NCBI RefSeq assembly: GCF_014205015.1
Contig: NZ_JACHMO010000001.1
Location: forward strand, 2,666,001-2,730,000
Origin: Saccharothrix ecbatanensis
GTDB lineage: Bacteria > Actinomycetota > Actinomycetes > Mycobacteriales > Pseudonocardiaceae
Length of the DNA: 64,000 nt
Reading direction: 5' to 3'
The position numbers and the translations under genes were made by a program. The notes below the pieces were generated by a model. That model was not told where the DNA came from and made no database searches. It saw only the letters and a program-made list of their open reading frames with translations. Of the stretch, positions 17,023-25,949 are shown in pieces. The first letter of the stretch is position 1, and each line of letters opens with the position of its first letter.

Positions 17023-18309
17023 TCAGGACCCCAGCGACTTCTCGGCGTCCTGGATCACGCGCTTGGCCGCGTCGGCCACGCTCACCCGGTTGAAGATCAC
17101 GTCGTCGTAGGTGCGCTGGAAGTCGCGCTTGATCGCCGACGAACCGGTGGGCCAGGCGCCGAACGCCGGACCGATCTTGTCCTTCTGCGCCACCTCGTAG
17201 TCGCACACGGCCTTGCTGCCGCCCTCCGCGGACGAGCACACCTGCGCGCGGACCTCCTCGTTCGGCGGCACACCACGCGAAGCGCCGAGCAGCTTGCCCG
17301 CCTCCGGGTCGTTGACCAGGAAGTCGAGCAGCTTCACCGCCGCGTCCTTGTGCTTGGAGCGCTGGCCCACCGCGAACGACACCGGCGGCATGGCGGCCAT
17401 GCCGCTCTCGGCCGCGTCACTGGGCAGCGGAGCGACCTTGAGGCTGGGGCCGTACGCGCTGAAGTAGCCGGTGACGCCCGAGTCGTACCCGATCTCCGAG
17501 GCAGCCTGCTTGGTCACCATGCCGGAGTTCTGCACCGAGCCGTCCATCTTGGTGGTCACCTCGGCGGGAGAGACGCCCTTCCCGGGCCGCATCTTCCCGA
17601 TCATCTCCCAGTACTCGGTCAGCTCCTCGGCGCTGAAGCCGAGCTTGCCGTCCGGGGTGTAGAGGGACTTGTCGCGCTGGTGCAGCCACACCTCGAACCA
17701 GTCGATGGCCCAGCCGAAGTCGGTGGTGCCGGACACCTGGCCGGCCGCGCCGACCTTGGTCATCGCGTCGGCGAACTCCGTCCAGGTCCACTTCTCGCCG
17801 GGCGCGGTGGGCACCTTGGCGCCGACCGCCTCGAAGTGGGTCGGGTCGAAGATCAGCATCTGGGTGGTGGCGCCGGCCGCGACGGCGTGCTGCTTGCCGT
17901 CGACCTTGCCGCCTTCGAGCAGGTTCGCGGGGATCTTGTCGACCTTCAGGGTCTTGCCCACGTACTCGCCGAGGTCGGCCAGCACGTTGCGGCCCGCGTA
18001 CTCGCCGATCGTGCCCCGGTCCAGTTGCAGCAGGTCAGGGCCCGCGCCGCCGGCGACCTGGGTGGACAGCTTCTGGAAGTACGCGTCGTAGCCGCTGTAC
18101 TCCGTCTCCACCTTGATGTCCGGGTTGCGCTTCTGGAACTCCTCGACCGCCGCCCTGGTGACCTTGGCGCGGTCCTCGTTGCCCCACCAGACGAACCTCA
18201 ACGTCACCGATCCGTCAGCCGACTCGCTGCCGCACCCGGACAGCGCCGCGGTCGACGCCAGGAGCCCGACCAGCAAGCCCGCCGCGCCGCGGCGAGACAT
18301 TCGTCCCAT
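17023..18309 (-). CDS. Sugar-binding lipoprotein of ABC transporter
   Basis: 428 residues, extracellular solute-binding protein family 1. A lipoprotein signal peptide ends in the lipobox LSGC (about residues 22-25), and the mature part begins with a Ser/Asp-rich tether before VTLRFVWWGNEDRAKVTRAAVEEF. The start at 18309 follows a GAGAGGTGAGG stretch; an ATG three codons later is the alternative. It is the first gene of the minus-strand transport operon and is divergent from the second PL11 gene. Two LacI-like sites lie in the shared promoter region. Confidence 0.92.
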   Translation of the reverse strand: MGRMSRRGAAGLLVGLLASTAALSGCGSESADGSVTLRFVWWGNEDRAKVTRAAVEEFQKRNPDIKVETEYSGYDAYFQKLSTQVAGGAGPDLLQLDRGTIGEYAGRNVLADLGEYVGKTLKVDKIPANLLEGGKVDGKQHAVAAGATTQMLIFDPTHFEAVGAKVPTAPGEKWTWTEFADAMTKVGAAGQVSGTTDFGWAIDWFEVWLHQRDKSLYTPDGKLGFSAEELTEYWEMIGKMRPGKGVSPAEVTTKMDGSVQNSGMVTKQAASEIGYDSGVTGYFSAYGPSLKVAPLPSDAAESGMAAMPPVSFAVGQRSKHKDAAVKLLDFLVNDPEAGKLLGASRGVPPNEEVRAQVCSSAEGGSKAVCDYEVAQKDKIGPAFGAWPTGSSAIKRDFQRTYDDVIFNRVSVADAAKRVIQDAEKSLGS

Positions 18310-18325
18310 CACCCTCACCTCTCGA

Positions 18326-18339
18326 TTGAATCGGTTCAA
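18326..18339. promoter_or_regulatory. LacI-type operator, transport operon side
   Basis: TTGAATCGGTTCAA, a 14-bp near-perfect palindrome 17-30 bases upstream of the binding-protein start. A repressor bound here would block the transport operon. Confidence 0.7.
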
Positions 18340-18423
18340 GCAATGTAGGTGAGCCCCATCACCGGGGTCAAGGCTGCTGTTCCGATGTTGAAACTCGATC
18401 GTCATCCAGTATTGCGATTTATG

Positions 18424-18437
18424 TTGAAACGGTTCAT
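18424..18437. promoter_or_regulatory. LacI-type operator, PL11 side
   Basis: TTGAAACGGTTCAT, 55-68 bases upstream of the PL11 start. It shares the TTGAAnCGGTTCA core with the site at 18326, and a further TTGAAAC half-site sits near 18385. The pair would permit joint control of the divergent genes. Confidence 0.7.
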
Positions 18438-18491
18438 CGTGTGTCTTCGTCAGGCACCTCGCGCAAAGTCGCGCTCCCTGGAGGCCCGCAC

Positions 18492-20762
18492 ATGACCCGC
18501 GTCAGACCCCTGTTCGCCGTCCTCACAGCACTCGCCATAGTGCTGTCCACGTCCCCCGCCTCGGCGACATCCCCGACCGAGGCCTCACCCGGCGGAGCGC
18601 GGCTGGAACGCCTCGACCGCGGCCTGGTCGCCGCACGCACCACCGCCGGTGTGCACCTGAGCTGGCGGCTGCTGCGCCACGAGGCCACCGGCCACACCGA
18701 CACCGGCCTCGCCGGTCCTGCCTTCGCGGTCTACCGCGACGGCAAGAAGATCGCCACGGTGACCGACAGCACCAACTACCTCGACGCCGAAGGCGGCTCC
18801 GAGTACCGGGTGGCCCCGGTGGTCCGCGGCCGGCAGGGCGACCTGAGCAAGCCCGTGTCGCCGTGGGCGGGCGGGTCCTACGACCTGCCGCTGCGCAAGC
18901 CCGCCGACGGCGTGACGCCGACCGGTGAGGCCTACACGTACTCCGCCAACGACGTGAGCGTCGGCGACGTGGACGGCGACGGCAGCTACGAGTACGTGGT
19001 CAAGTGGGACCCGTCCAACGCCAAGGACGTCTCGCAGATCGGGTACACCGGGCCGACGTACGTCGACACGTACCGGTTCGACGGCACCCTGCTGCACCGC
19101 GTCGACCTGGGCGTGAACATCCGTTCCGGCGCGCACTACACGCAGTTCCTGGTCTACGACTTCGACGGCGACGGCCGTTCGGAGATGATGATGAAGACCG
19201 CGCCCGGTTCGAAGGTGACGTCCTACGACCGGCACGGGAACGTCGCGTCGGAGCGGCACGTGACCATGCCGCGCGAGGACGTCAAGGCGGGCTACTCGCA
19301 CAGCGACGACTACCGGCTCAGCGCCGCGGGCTACTACGAGCACGTGGTGGAGATGTTCCGCGGCTGGCACCAGCACCCCGAGGTGGTGGCCGGCAAGTGG
19401 CCCGCGACGTTGGAGCAGGCGTTCGGCATCGAGCCCCGGCACAGCTACCCGCTGTCCGATGTGGACGCCCGTGCGATGGCGGACCACTTCATCGACGTGT
19501 ACGCGCCGAGTCGCAGCGCCCGCAACAACCTCCGGGCGTTCGCCGGGTTCATCGTCGACGGTCCGGAGTACCTGACCGTGTTCGACGGCAAGTCCGGCCG
19601 TGAGCTGGAGACCGTGCGGTACGAGCCCGGTCGGCACGACGACGGCCTCATGTGGGGCGACTACGCGCTGGGCCGGATCGAGCCGGGCAACCGGGTGGAC
19701 CGGTTCCTCGCCGGTGTCGCGTACCTGGACGGCAAGAACGCGTCGGCGGTGTTCGCCCGCGGCTACTACACGCGGACGACGCTGGTGGCGTACCGGTGGA
19801 ACGGCCACAAGCTGACCAAGGACTGGTTCGTGGACAGCGGGTGGGTGCCGATGAGCAACCCGTTCAACTTCCCGGTCCACGGCCGTGACGGCACCTCGCC
19901 GGAGTACGGCTCGCTGGCCACGCAGGGCGCGCACTCGTTGAGCGCGGCGGACGTGGACGGCGACGGCAAGCACGAGATCGTGTACGGCGCTTCGACCATC
20001 GACCACGACGGCAAGCTCCTGTACAGCTCGTCGGGCGTGCTGCCGCCGGGCAGCGCCGACCCCGGCGCGACGGCGCGACTCGGGCACGGCGACGCGTTGC
20101 ACGTGACGGACATCGACCCGGCTCGACCGGGTCTGGAGATCCACATGGTGCACGAGGGCGGGACCTACGCGCCCTACGGCTACACGCTGCGTGACGCGGC
20201 GACCGGTGAGGTGCTCTACGGCGGGTACACCGGTCGGGACACCGGGCGCGGCATGGTCGGTGACGTGCTGCCGGACGAGCCGGGCCTGGAGACGTGGGCA
20301 TCGGTGCCTGGCGGTTCGGGCGCGGTCGGGTTGTGGTCGGCGGACGGGCGTCCGCTGTCGGCCTCGATCCCCGGCACGAACGCGAGCATCCGCTGGGCGG
20401 CGGACCTCACCACGCAGATCGTGGACGGCGCGGGCACGGTGACGCCGTCGATCAAGGACTGGCGGCGCGGGACCCTGCTCACCGCGACGGGCACGCTGAC
20501 CAACAACGGCACCAAGGGCAACCCGTCGCTGGTGGCGGACGTGTTCGGCGACTGGCGCGAGGAGATGGTGGTGCGCACGGCGGACAGCTCGGCGTTGCGG
20601 ATCTACCTGAGCACCGAGGTCACGGGGCACAAGCTGTACACCCTGATGCACGACCCGCAGTACCGGGTCGACGTCGCGCGGCAGCAGACCTCGTACAACC
20701 AGCCCGCGTACACCGGCTTCTACCTGGGCTCGGACACGGACTGGTCGAAGGTTCCGCGCTAG
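18492..20762 (+). CDS. Secreted PL11 rhamnogalacturonan lyase (no CBM)
   Basis: 756 residues. A signal peptide spans about residues 1-27 (ends PASATSP), followed by the PL11 domain (LERLDRGLVAARTTAGVHLSWRLL, NDVSVGDVDGDGSYEYVVKWDPSN, YDFDGDGRSEMMMKTAPG, ADVDGDGKHEIVYGAS, EEMVVRTADSSALRIY). It is longer than the catalytic part of the first PL11 gene, because of an insertion around residues 240-355 like that of larger YesW-type enzymes. It has no carbohydrate-binding module. The start follows GGAGG at 18479. It is divergent from the transporter operon and flanked by the operator-like sites, so it probably generates the oligosaccharides that the transporter imports. Confidence 0.93.
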   Translation: MTRVRPLFAVLTALAIVLSTSPASATSPTEASPGGARLERLDRGLVAARTTAGVHLSWRLLRHEATGHTDTGLAGPAFAVYRDGKKIATVTDSTNYLDAEGGSEYRVAPVVRGRQGDLSKPVSPWAGGSYDLPLRKPADGVTPTGEAYTYSANDVSVGDVDGDGSYEYVVKWDPSNAKDVSQIGYTGPTYVDTYRFDGTLLHRVDLGVNIRSGAHYTQFLVYDFDGDGRSEMMMKTAPGSKVTSYDRHGNVASERHVTMPREDVKAGYSHSDDYRLSAAGYYEHVVEMFRGWHQHPEVVAGKWPATLEQAFGIEPRHSYPLSDVDARAMADHFIDVYAPSRSARNNLRAFAGFIVDGPEYLTVFDGKSGRELETVRYEPGRHDDGLMWGDYALGRIEPGNRVDRFLAGVAYLDGKNASAVFARGYYTRTTLVAYRWNGHKLTKDWFVDSGWVPMSNPFNFPVHGRDGTSPEYGSLATQGAHSLSAADVDGDGKHEIVYGASTIDHDGKLLYSSSGVLPPGSADPGATARLGHGDALHVTDIDPARPGLEIHMVHEGGTYAPYGYTLRDAATGEVLYGGYTGRDTGRGMVGDVLPDEPGLETWASVPGGSGAVGLWSADGRPLSASIPGTNASIRWAADLTTQIVDGAGTVTPSIKDWRRGTLLTATGTLTNNGTKGNPSLVADVFGDWREEMVVRTADSSALRIYLSTEVTGHKLYTLMHDPQYRVDVARQQTSYNQPAYTGFYLGSDTDWSKVPR

Positions 20763-20793
20763 CCCTGTCCACGCCGGCTTGTCTCAAGCAATG

Positions 20794-20854
20794 CGGCCGT
20801 GCCGCACCGACTTCGAGGTTCGTCCACTCGAAGGTGGTGCGGCACGGCCGTTTT
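20794..20854 (+). terminator. Strong rho-independent terminator after PL11
   Basis: A 15-bp perfect stem CGGCCGTGCCGCACC (20794-20808) / GGTGCGGCACGGCCG (20836-20850) followed by TTTT. The loop holds a second inverted repeat, CTTCGAG / CTCGAAG, so the hairpin extends inward. Confidence 0.9.
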
Positions 20855-20955
20855 CATTGACTGGCAATGGGTCCGTCCGGTTCGGCGGGTCGCTTGGCGG
20901 TCCGGTGGCGGGTCCGGTGGAATGATCGGGTTCTCCAGCGCACGGATGGAGGGGC

Positions 20956-21822
20956 ATGACCGACGCCGATTTGCCCGGTTTCTTCCACGATGCCGACAAC
21001 GCCTCGCAGCGGGGTCAGCGGTTGACGTTGACGTGGAGCAGGATTCGGCTGTTCAGCGCCATCGCGGCCGGTCTCGGAGGTGCGCTGGAGTGGAAGCTCG
21101 CCGAGAACTTCCACCCGTGGGCGGCCTTGGCGCTGGTGGCGTTCTCGGTGGCGCTGGTGGTGGAGATCCTGCTGTGGACGCAGCAGCCCGAGCGCGAGTG
21201 GTACGCCGGGCGCGCGGTCGCCGAGTCGATCAAGACGCTGGCCTGGCGGTACGCGGTGGCCGGCGCGCCGTTCTCGGCCGGCGTCGAAGACCCCAAGGCG
21301 TTGTTGCGGGAACGCGTGAACGAGGTGATCGCGCAGGGCGAGCAGCGGTTGCCGCTGGAGAGCGACGACCCGTTCGCCACGGCCTCGATGGCGAAGCTGC
21401 GGGCGGCGCCGTTCGAGGAGCGCCGGAAGGTGTACCTGGAGAACCGGCTCCAGGCGCAGAAGACCTGGTACGCGGAGCGGTCGAAGGTCAACCGGCTGCG
21501 CGCGATGCAGTGGCGGACCGCGCTGGTCGTCGGCGAGGTGCTGGCCGTGGTGCTCGCGGGCGGGCGGGCGTTCGGCCTGTGGGAGGTCGACCTGTCCGGC
21601 ATGCTCGCGGCGGCCTTGGCCAGCGGCGCGGCGTGGCTCGGGACGCGGCGGCACTCGACCCTGGCGACCAGCTACTCGTTGGCCGCGCGTGAGCTGGTGC
21701 TGGTGCGGTCCAAGCTGCTCGACGCGGACGAGGCGTCGTGGGACGCGGCGGTGGCGGAGGCGGAGGAGACGATCAGCCGGGAGCACCAGATGTGGCTGGC
21801 ATCGCGCCCGGTGGAGAGCTGA
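20956..21822 (+). CDS. DUF4231 (SLATT-like) membrane protein
   Basis: 288 residues. Two helices near 33-70 (IRLFSAIAAGLGGALEWKL, ALALVAFSVALVVEILLW) and two near 195-235, then a charged C-terminal helix (LAARELVLVRSKLLDADEASWDAAVAEAEETI). The arrangement and the ASxREWYxxRAxAES-like segment (REWYAGRAVAESIKTLAWRY) match DUF4231, a SLATT-superfamily 2TM domain found in nucleotide-signalling conflict systems. No nucleotide synthetase or sensor partner adjoins it here, so a defence role is only a possibility. Confidence 0.78.
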   Translation: MTDADLPGFFHDADNASQRGQRLTLTWSRIRLFSAIAAGLGGALEWKLAENFHPWAALALVAFSVALVVEILLWTQQPEREWYAGRAVAESIKTLAWRYAVAGAPFSAGVEDPKALLRERVNEVIAQGEQRLPLESDDPFATASMAKLRAAPFEERRKVYLENRLQAQKTWYAERSKVNRLRAMQWRTALVVGEVLAVVLAGGRAFGLWEVDLSGMLAAALASGAAWLGTRRHSTLATSYSLAARELVLVRSKLLDADEASWDAAVAEAEETISREHQMWLASRPVES

Positions 21823-21885
21823 CCGCTCGACCGCCGCGTAGTTGTACTCATGCAGCACCGTTCGCCGGTCGTGGAGACTGGGCGG

Positions 21886-22209
21886 ATGGAAGATCTCGAC
21901 CAGCGGAAGCGCAAACGCCCCGGTGTGGCGTTCGCGGGTTTCCTCGTGCCGTTCGCGCTGCTGATGGCGGTGATGGCGGCGCACCGGGCGCAGTCCTTCG
22001 ACGCGCTGGGCTGGCACGGTGGCGAGTACGCCTACGCGTTCATCGGCGTCGCGCTCGGCGCCGTCGTGGTGGGAGCGCTGCTCAAGGCCGCCCGGCCGCC
22101 GTGGCCCTCGGTCGGCACCGGCATGATCCTCGCCGGCACCGTGGGGGTCCTGATCGCCATCGCGATCGTCGCGTTGTTCGTGATCGCCTTCTCCGGGATG
22201 GTGTCCTGA
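21886..22209 (+). CDS. Small three-helix membrane protein
   Basis: 107 residues. A basic N-terminus (DQRKRKRPG) is followed by three hydrophobic helices near 14-31, 45-66 and 75-105. No family is recognised. The start at 21886 is chosen by codon bias; an in-frame ATG at 21850 would add 12 residues. Confidence 0.6.
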   Translation: MEDLDQRKRKRPGVAFAGFLVPFALLMAVMAAHRAQSFDALGWHGGEYAYAFIGVALGAVVVGALLKAARPPWPSVGTGMILAGTVGVLIAIAIVALFVIAFSGMVS

Positions 22210-22224
22210 CCGGTGTCCTGGGCG

Positions 22225-23988
22225 TTACCGCGCGGACAGCCAGGACAGCAGCTTTCCCATGTTCGCCACGTACGCCGCGGTGCTGATGACCAGCGGGCGT
22301 TCGCTCGGCACGTACGGCGCTTCCGCCGGAGGGTTCCGCGGGTCGTAGGGCGAGGTGTCGTACCGGTCTCCGACGTGCTTGCTCATGTACGCCGTGCCGT
22401 CGTAGGGGTCTGCGGGCGCGGGACCGCGGTACGGGTTGGTGACGGCGTCAGCGGGGGTGAGCCAGTGGCCCTTCGGTCCGAGGTCGGCCACCAGCGCCTC
22501 GGCCTGGGCGTCGGTGACGGTCGGGAGTGGTGGCGGGGCGTCCCGGAACAGGTCGGTCAGGGCCAGGTCCCGCAGGGAGAAGTAGCGCGGCAGCGGGATG
22601 GGTCGGCCGGTCAGCGGTGACCTGGCCTTGAGGTCGGCCACCTGCCGCGGGGTGAGCGACATCAGCTCGTCGTAGGTGGCGCGCAGGGACGCGGTGTCGA
22701 CCGCGCGGCCCGCCGAGTAGTGGCTGGGCGTCGAGCGGTGGTCGTAGTCGAAGTAGTAGGCGCCGTTGCGGACGTTCGAGCCGAAGCGGTGGACGAACCT
22801 CGCCCGGTTCGTGCCGAGTTCGACGAACGTGGGGTGCGTGCGGCCGGCCAGCAGCGGGTTCTCGCCGATCTGCTGGTCCGTGAGGCGGCAGCCGTCCAGC
22901 CACGCGATGGCCTCCGGCACGCGGGCCAGGTAGGCGTGGTCGCCGGTGAGCCGGAAGTAGTGGAACAGCTGGTTGACGTTGGTCTGCGTGGTGTGGGTGG
23001 TCAACGCCCTGGGCTCGTAGGACCGCGCGCCCGCCGGTGCGCCGGCCGGTCGTCCGCCCGCCGTCCTCGACAGGTGTTGCAGACCCCAACCCGCCTGCGG
23101 ACCGGGCTGGTGGAGGCGGTGCAGGCAGCGCATGGCACGCACCACTGGGTCCACGAGGTCGTGCCTGCCCAGCGTGGACACGCACATCAGCAGGAACTTG
23201 ATGTTCTCACCCAGCACGTCGTCGTTGAACGTGACGTGGCCGGTGTAGTCGCCGTCCTCCATGCCGTGGCCGACGTCGTCCGGCAGCCACGGCGGCCGTG
23301 CGTCGGGCCACGGGGACCGCGTGATCGCGCCAGGGCGGTGCGGGAAGCGCTGCGGCCAACCGCCGTCCGCCACACCGCCTCGGAACTGCGCCTTCAGCAC
23401 GAACCGGATCGCCCGCTCGACCGCCGTGCGGAACCGATGGTCACGACGTTCCAGGTACAGGCGCAGCAGCAGTTGGGCCGCCGACGCGGTGCCGCCGTCG
23501 TCGAACGTGGCGTTGTCGTAGTGGTGTTGGAACTCCTCCAGCCGCCAGCCGTTCGCGCCGACGGTCTCGTACCAGCGGCGCAGTGACGCCGTGCCCGCGA
23601 AGTCGTGGACGTAGTTCCAGCCGCCGATGGGCAGTTGCGCCCGCACGAGTGCCAACCCGGTCCGTTCGGCCGCACGGAGGAACGTTTCGTCGCCGGTGGC
23701 GTGGTAGGCGTCGAGCATGCTGTGGCCGACGGACGGCGTGCCGGGTGGCTGGACCCAGCACATCGTGCGGTTGGCCTCCATCTCGCCCCAGGTGCGGGAC
23801 AGGTCGGGCAGGTAGCTCCAGACGTACCCACCGCGGTACGACAGGCGTTCGTCCAGGAACGCGGCGGCCCGGCGCATCGCACCGACCACGTCGGGTCCGG
23901 CGGGCGCCGCGACGGCCGGTGGTCCCACCGCGGCGGCGACCGCCGGAGCTGTCACGAGCAGGCCGAATCGACGTCGGGTGAAAGCCAT
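22225..23988 (-). CDS. Tat-exported PL10 pectate lyase
   Basis: 587 residues. The N-terminus TRRRFGLLVTAPAVAAAVG is a twin-arginine signal with cleavage near residue 28. The body is an (alpha/alpha) toroid of the polysaccharide lyase family 10 type: GGWNYVHDF, GGTASAAQLLLRLYL, DGGWPQRFPHRPG, and FNDDV with a catalytic-site acidic pair. PL10 enzymes cut polygalacturonate by calcium-dependent beta-elimination. The C-terminal ~90 residues (DPYDGTAYMSKHVGDRYDTSPYDPR) form an extension. It complements the two RG-I lyases upstream but has its own promoter region and no LacI-like site. The start is set by the Tat motif. Confidence 0.88.
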   Translation of the reverse strand: MAFTRRRFGLLVTAPAVAAAVGPPAVAAPAGPDVVGAMRRAAAFLDERLSYRGGYVWSYLPDLSRTWGEMEANRTMCWVQPPGTPSVGHSMLDAYHATGDETFLRAAERTGLALVRAQLPIGGWNYVHDFAGTASLRRWYETVGANGWRLEEFQHHYDNATFDDGGTASAAQLLLRLYLERRDHRFRTAVERAIRFVLKAQFRGGVADGGWPQRFPHRPGAITRSPWPDARPPWLPDDVGHGMEDGDYTGHVTFNDDVLGENIKFLLMCVSTLGRHDLVDPVVRAMRCLHRLHQPGPQAGWGLQHLSRTAGGRPAGAPAGARSYEPRALTTHTTQTNVNQLFHYFRLTGDHAYLARVPEAIAWLDGCRLTDQQIGENPLLAGRTHPTFVELGTNRARFVHRFGSNVRNGAYYFDYDHRSTPSHYSAGRAVDTASLRATYDELMSLTPRQVADLKARSPLTGRPIPLPRYFSLRDLALTDLFRDAPPPLPTVTDAQAEALVADLGPKGHWLTPADAVTNPYRGPAPADPYDGTAYMSKHVGDRYDTSPYDPRNPPAEAPYVPSERPLVISTAAYVANMGKLLSWLSAR

Positions 23989-24058
23989 CGACCAGCAGTA
24001 CAGGTCCGACGGCCGGCGCGTCAACGGTGGATCACAAGCGTGAACCGAGTGGTCCGCG

Positions 24059-24075
24059 CGGTCCACAGTGGACCG
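24059..24075. promoter_or_regulatory. 17-bp palindrome between pectate lyase and 24195 gene
   Basis: CGGTCCACAGTGGACCG is a perfect palindrome apart from the central base. It lies in the divergent intergenic region, 71 bases upstream of the lyase start and 120 upstream of the other gene. A regulator site is likely; the protein is unknown. Confidence 0.5.
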
Positions 24076-24194
24076 GAACTCGTGATCTTCTCCGTCACTC
24101 GACCGATGTCTCCGCGGCGGTGCGGCCTCATCGTTGGTGCATCGCACCGATGCCCGCACAACGACGTGCGGCCTCACCGGGAGGTGCACCCAGC

Positions 24195-24809
24195 ATGATC
24201 CACTCTGTGCCCGCCGCTCGACCGGACGACGCCGAAGCCCGTGCCGAGACGATGGCCCGGTTCCTCCGCGACGTACCCGTCCCGTTCACCCGTGTGCTGT
24301 CCCTGTGGGTGGGCTACCGCCTGCGCCGCGACCCCCGGCAACCGGACACCCCGCACTCCCTCACCCCGCGCCAGGCCCACCTGCTCGGCTTACCGCCGCA
24401 CGCCACCGTCACCCGGCGGGAGGGCTACCTGGTCCCGTACCTGGGCGATCAGGGCCCGCGCCTCGCCGCGATCACCGCCCTTGTGCACCGGCGGTCGTTG
24501 GAACTGGACGAGCCCGGACGCGAAGACCTCGCCAAGGGCTACGTCCCGCTCGGCGTGCTGGTCACCGACGCCCGTCGGGCCACCCACTACGCCACCACCA
24601 CCCGCGCGCCCGACGACCCCGACTTCGCCGACCCGCTGCCCGACGAGCCCGACGACGTCCCCGCGCTGTGGTGCCAGGCCACCCTGCTCAGCGCCGGCCG
24701 ACCCGTGGCGCTGGTCCGGGAGACCGTCTACCGGGCGGCGTTCACCGGCCGCCGGCCACCCGACCTGTCGTTCCACCTGCCCCCGGCGCCGCCACTTCTG
24801 GTGTCGTGA
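24195..24809 (+). CDS. Hypothetical protein, possibly chorismate-lyase fold
   Basis: 204 residues, no signal peptide or membrane segment. The order REGYLVPYLGD, then RLAAITALVHRRSL, then GYVPLGVLV, then RPVALVRETVYRAAF resembles the UbiC/UTRA-like fold, where an arginine precedes a beta-hairpin and a PLG turn. The match is remote and no catalytic residue can be assigned. Its stop (TGATG) overlaps the start of the MFS transporter by one base, so the two form a coupled unit. Confidence 0.55.
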   Translation: MIHSVPAARPDDAEARAETMARFLRDVPVPFTRVLSLWVGYRLRRDPRQPDTPHSLTPRQAHLLGLPPHATVTRREGYLVPYLGDQGPRLAAITALVHRRSLELDEPGREDLAKGYVPLGVLVTDARRATHYATTTRAPDDPDFADPLPDEPDDVPALWCQATLLSAGRPVALVRETVYRAAFTGRRPPDLSFHLPPAPPLLVS

Positions 24810-25921
24810 TGCGCGCCCGGATCTCCGCCCTCGCCGCGACGACGGTGGCGGCGGGGTCCAGCGGGTACGTGGTCGCGGCGGTGCTGACCGAGGTCGCCGA
24901 CGACCACGGTGTCACCACGGCGGCGGCCGGCCAGACGATCACCGCGTTCGCCCTCGCGTACGCGATCGGGTCACCGCTGCTGGCGATCCTGACCGCACGC
25001 GTCGAACGGCGTGTCCTGTTGGTGGTCGCGCTGCTGGTCGCCGCGCTGGGCAACGTCGGCGCGGCGCTCGCCCCGACGTTCGACCTCCTGCTGATCGCCC
25101 GCGTGCTCACGGCGTGCGGCGCGGCGCTGGCCACGCCGGCGGCCACCGCGGTCGCCGCCGGACTCGAACCGGACCACAAGGCGAGGGCGATGGCCGTGGT
25201 GACCGGCGGTCTGACCGCGGCGACCCTGTTGGGTGTGCCGGCCGGGCGGTTCGTCGCCGACCTGTACGGCTACCGGTCGGCGTTCGTGCTGGTCGCGGCG
25301 TTGTGCGTGGCTGCCGCCCTGGTGGTGCGGGTCGCGGTGCCGCGGGTGCGGACCGGTCCGGTGTCGGGGTTCCGGCAACGGCTGGCGCCGCTGGCCGACC
25401 CTCCGGTGCGGCGGCTGCTCGCGGTGTCGCTGCTGGCGTGCCTGGCGACGTTCAGCGTGTACGGCTACCTCGGCCCGATCACCGGTCAGGCGGTGGACGG
25501 CGGGCACCTGCTCGCCTACGGGGCCGGCGGCGTGCTGGGCAACGCGATCGGTGGTGTGGCCGCGGACCGCCACGGGCCGCGCACGCCGTTGCTGGTGGCG
25601 TTGGGCGGCTGCGCGGCGGTGCTCGTGCTGTTGCCGGCCGCGCTGACCGGGTCGGCCGCGTTCTTCGTGATGGCGGCGTGGGGCGCGTTGTTCTGGGCGT
25701 TCAACCCGCCCTTGTTCGCGGCCCTCGTGGCGCTGGACCCGGACCGGGCGAACCTCCTGCTCGCCCTGAACGCGTCCGCCATCTACGCGGGCATCGCGGG
25801 CGCCGGTGTGCTCGGCGGTGCGGTCGACGCCCCGGTCGTCCCTCTCGTGGGCGCTGTCGTCGCCGTCGCGGCCACCGTGATCGCCACTTCGGTCGGGGAA
25901 AGGAGGCTGGTGACGCGCTGA
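24809..25921 (+). CDS. MFS transporter
   Basis: 370 residues with about twelve hydrophobic segments. The intracellular 2-3 loop is degenerate (LLAILTARVERRVLL) and motif C-like VVTGGLTAATLLGVPAGRFV lies in helix 5, as in DHA1-type efflux pumps (sugar or drug exporters). The substrate is unknown. It is translated with the preceding gene, so that protein may modify or sense the exported compound. Confidence 0.87.
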   Translation: MRARISALAATTVAAGSSGYVVAAVLTEVADDHGVTTAAAGQTITAFALAYAIGSPLLAILTARVERRVLLVVALLVAALGNVGAALAPTFDLLLIARVLTACGAALATPAATAVAAGLEPDHKARAMAVVTGGLTAATLLGVPAGRFVADLYGYRSAFVLVAALCVAAALVVRVAVPRVRTGPVSGFRQRLAPLADPPVRRLLAVSLLACLATFSVYGYLGPITGQAVDGGHLLAYGAGGVLGNAIGGVAADRHGPRTPLLVALGGCAAVLVLLPAALTGSAAFFVMAAWGALFWAFNPPLFAALVALDPDRANLLLALNASAIYAGIAGAGVLGGAVDAPVVPLVGAVVAVAATVIATSVGERRLVTR

Positions 25922-25949
25922 TCGGCGCGATCCGGGTTAGGTTTCCCGC

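Noticed and set aside
20794..20854. Hairpin as a possible riboswitch or small RNA
   Set aside because: It directly follows the PL11 stop and ends in a T-run, which is what a terminator looks like.
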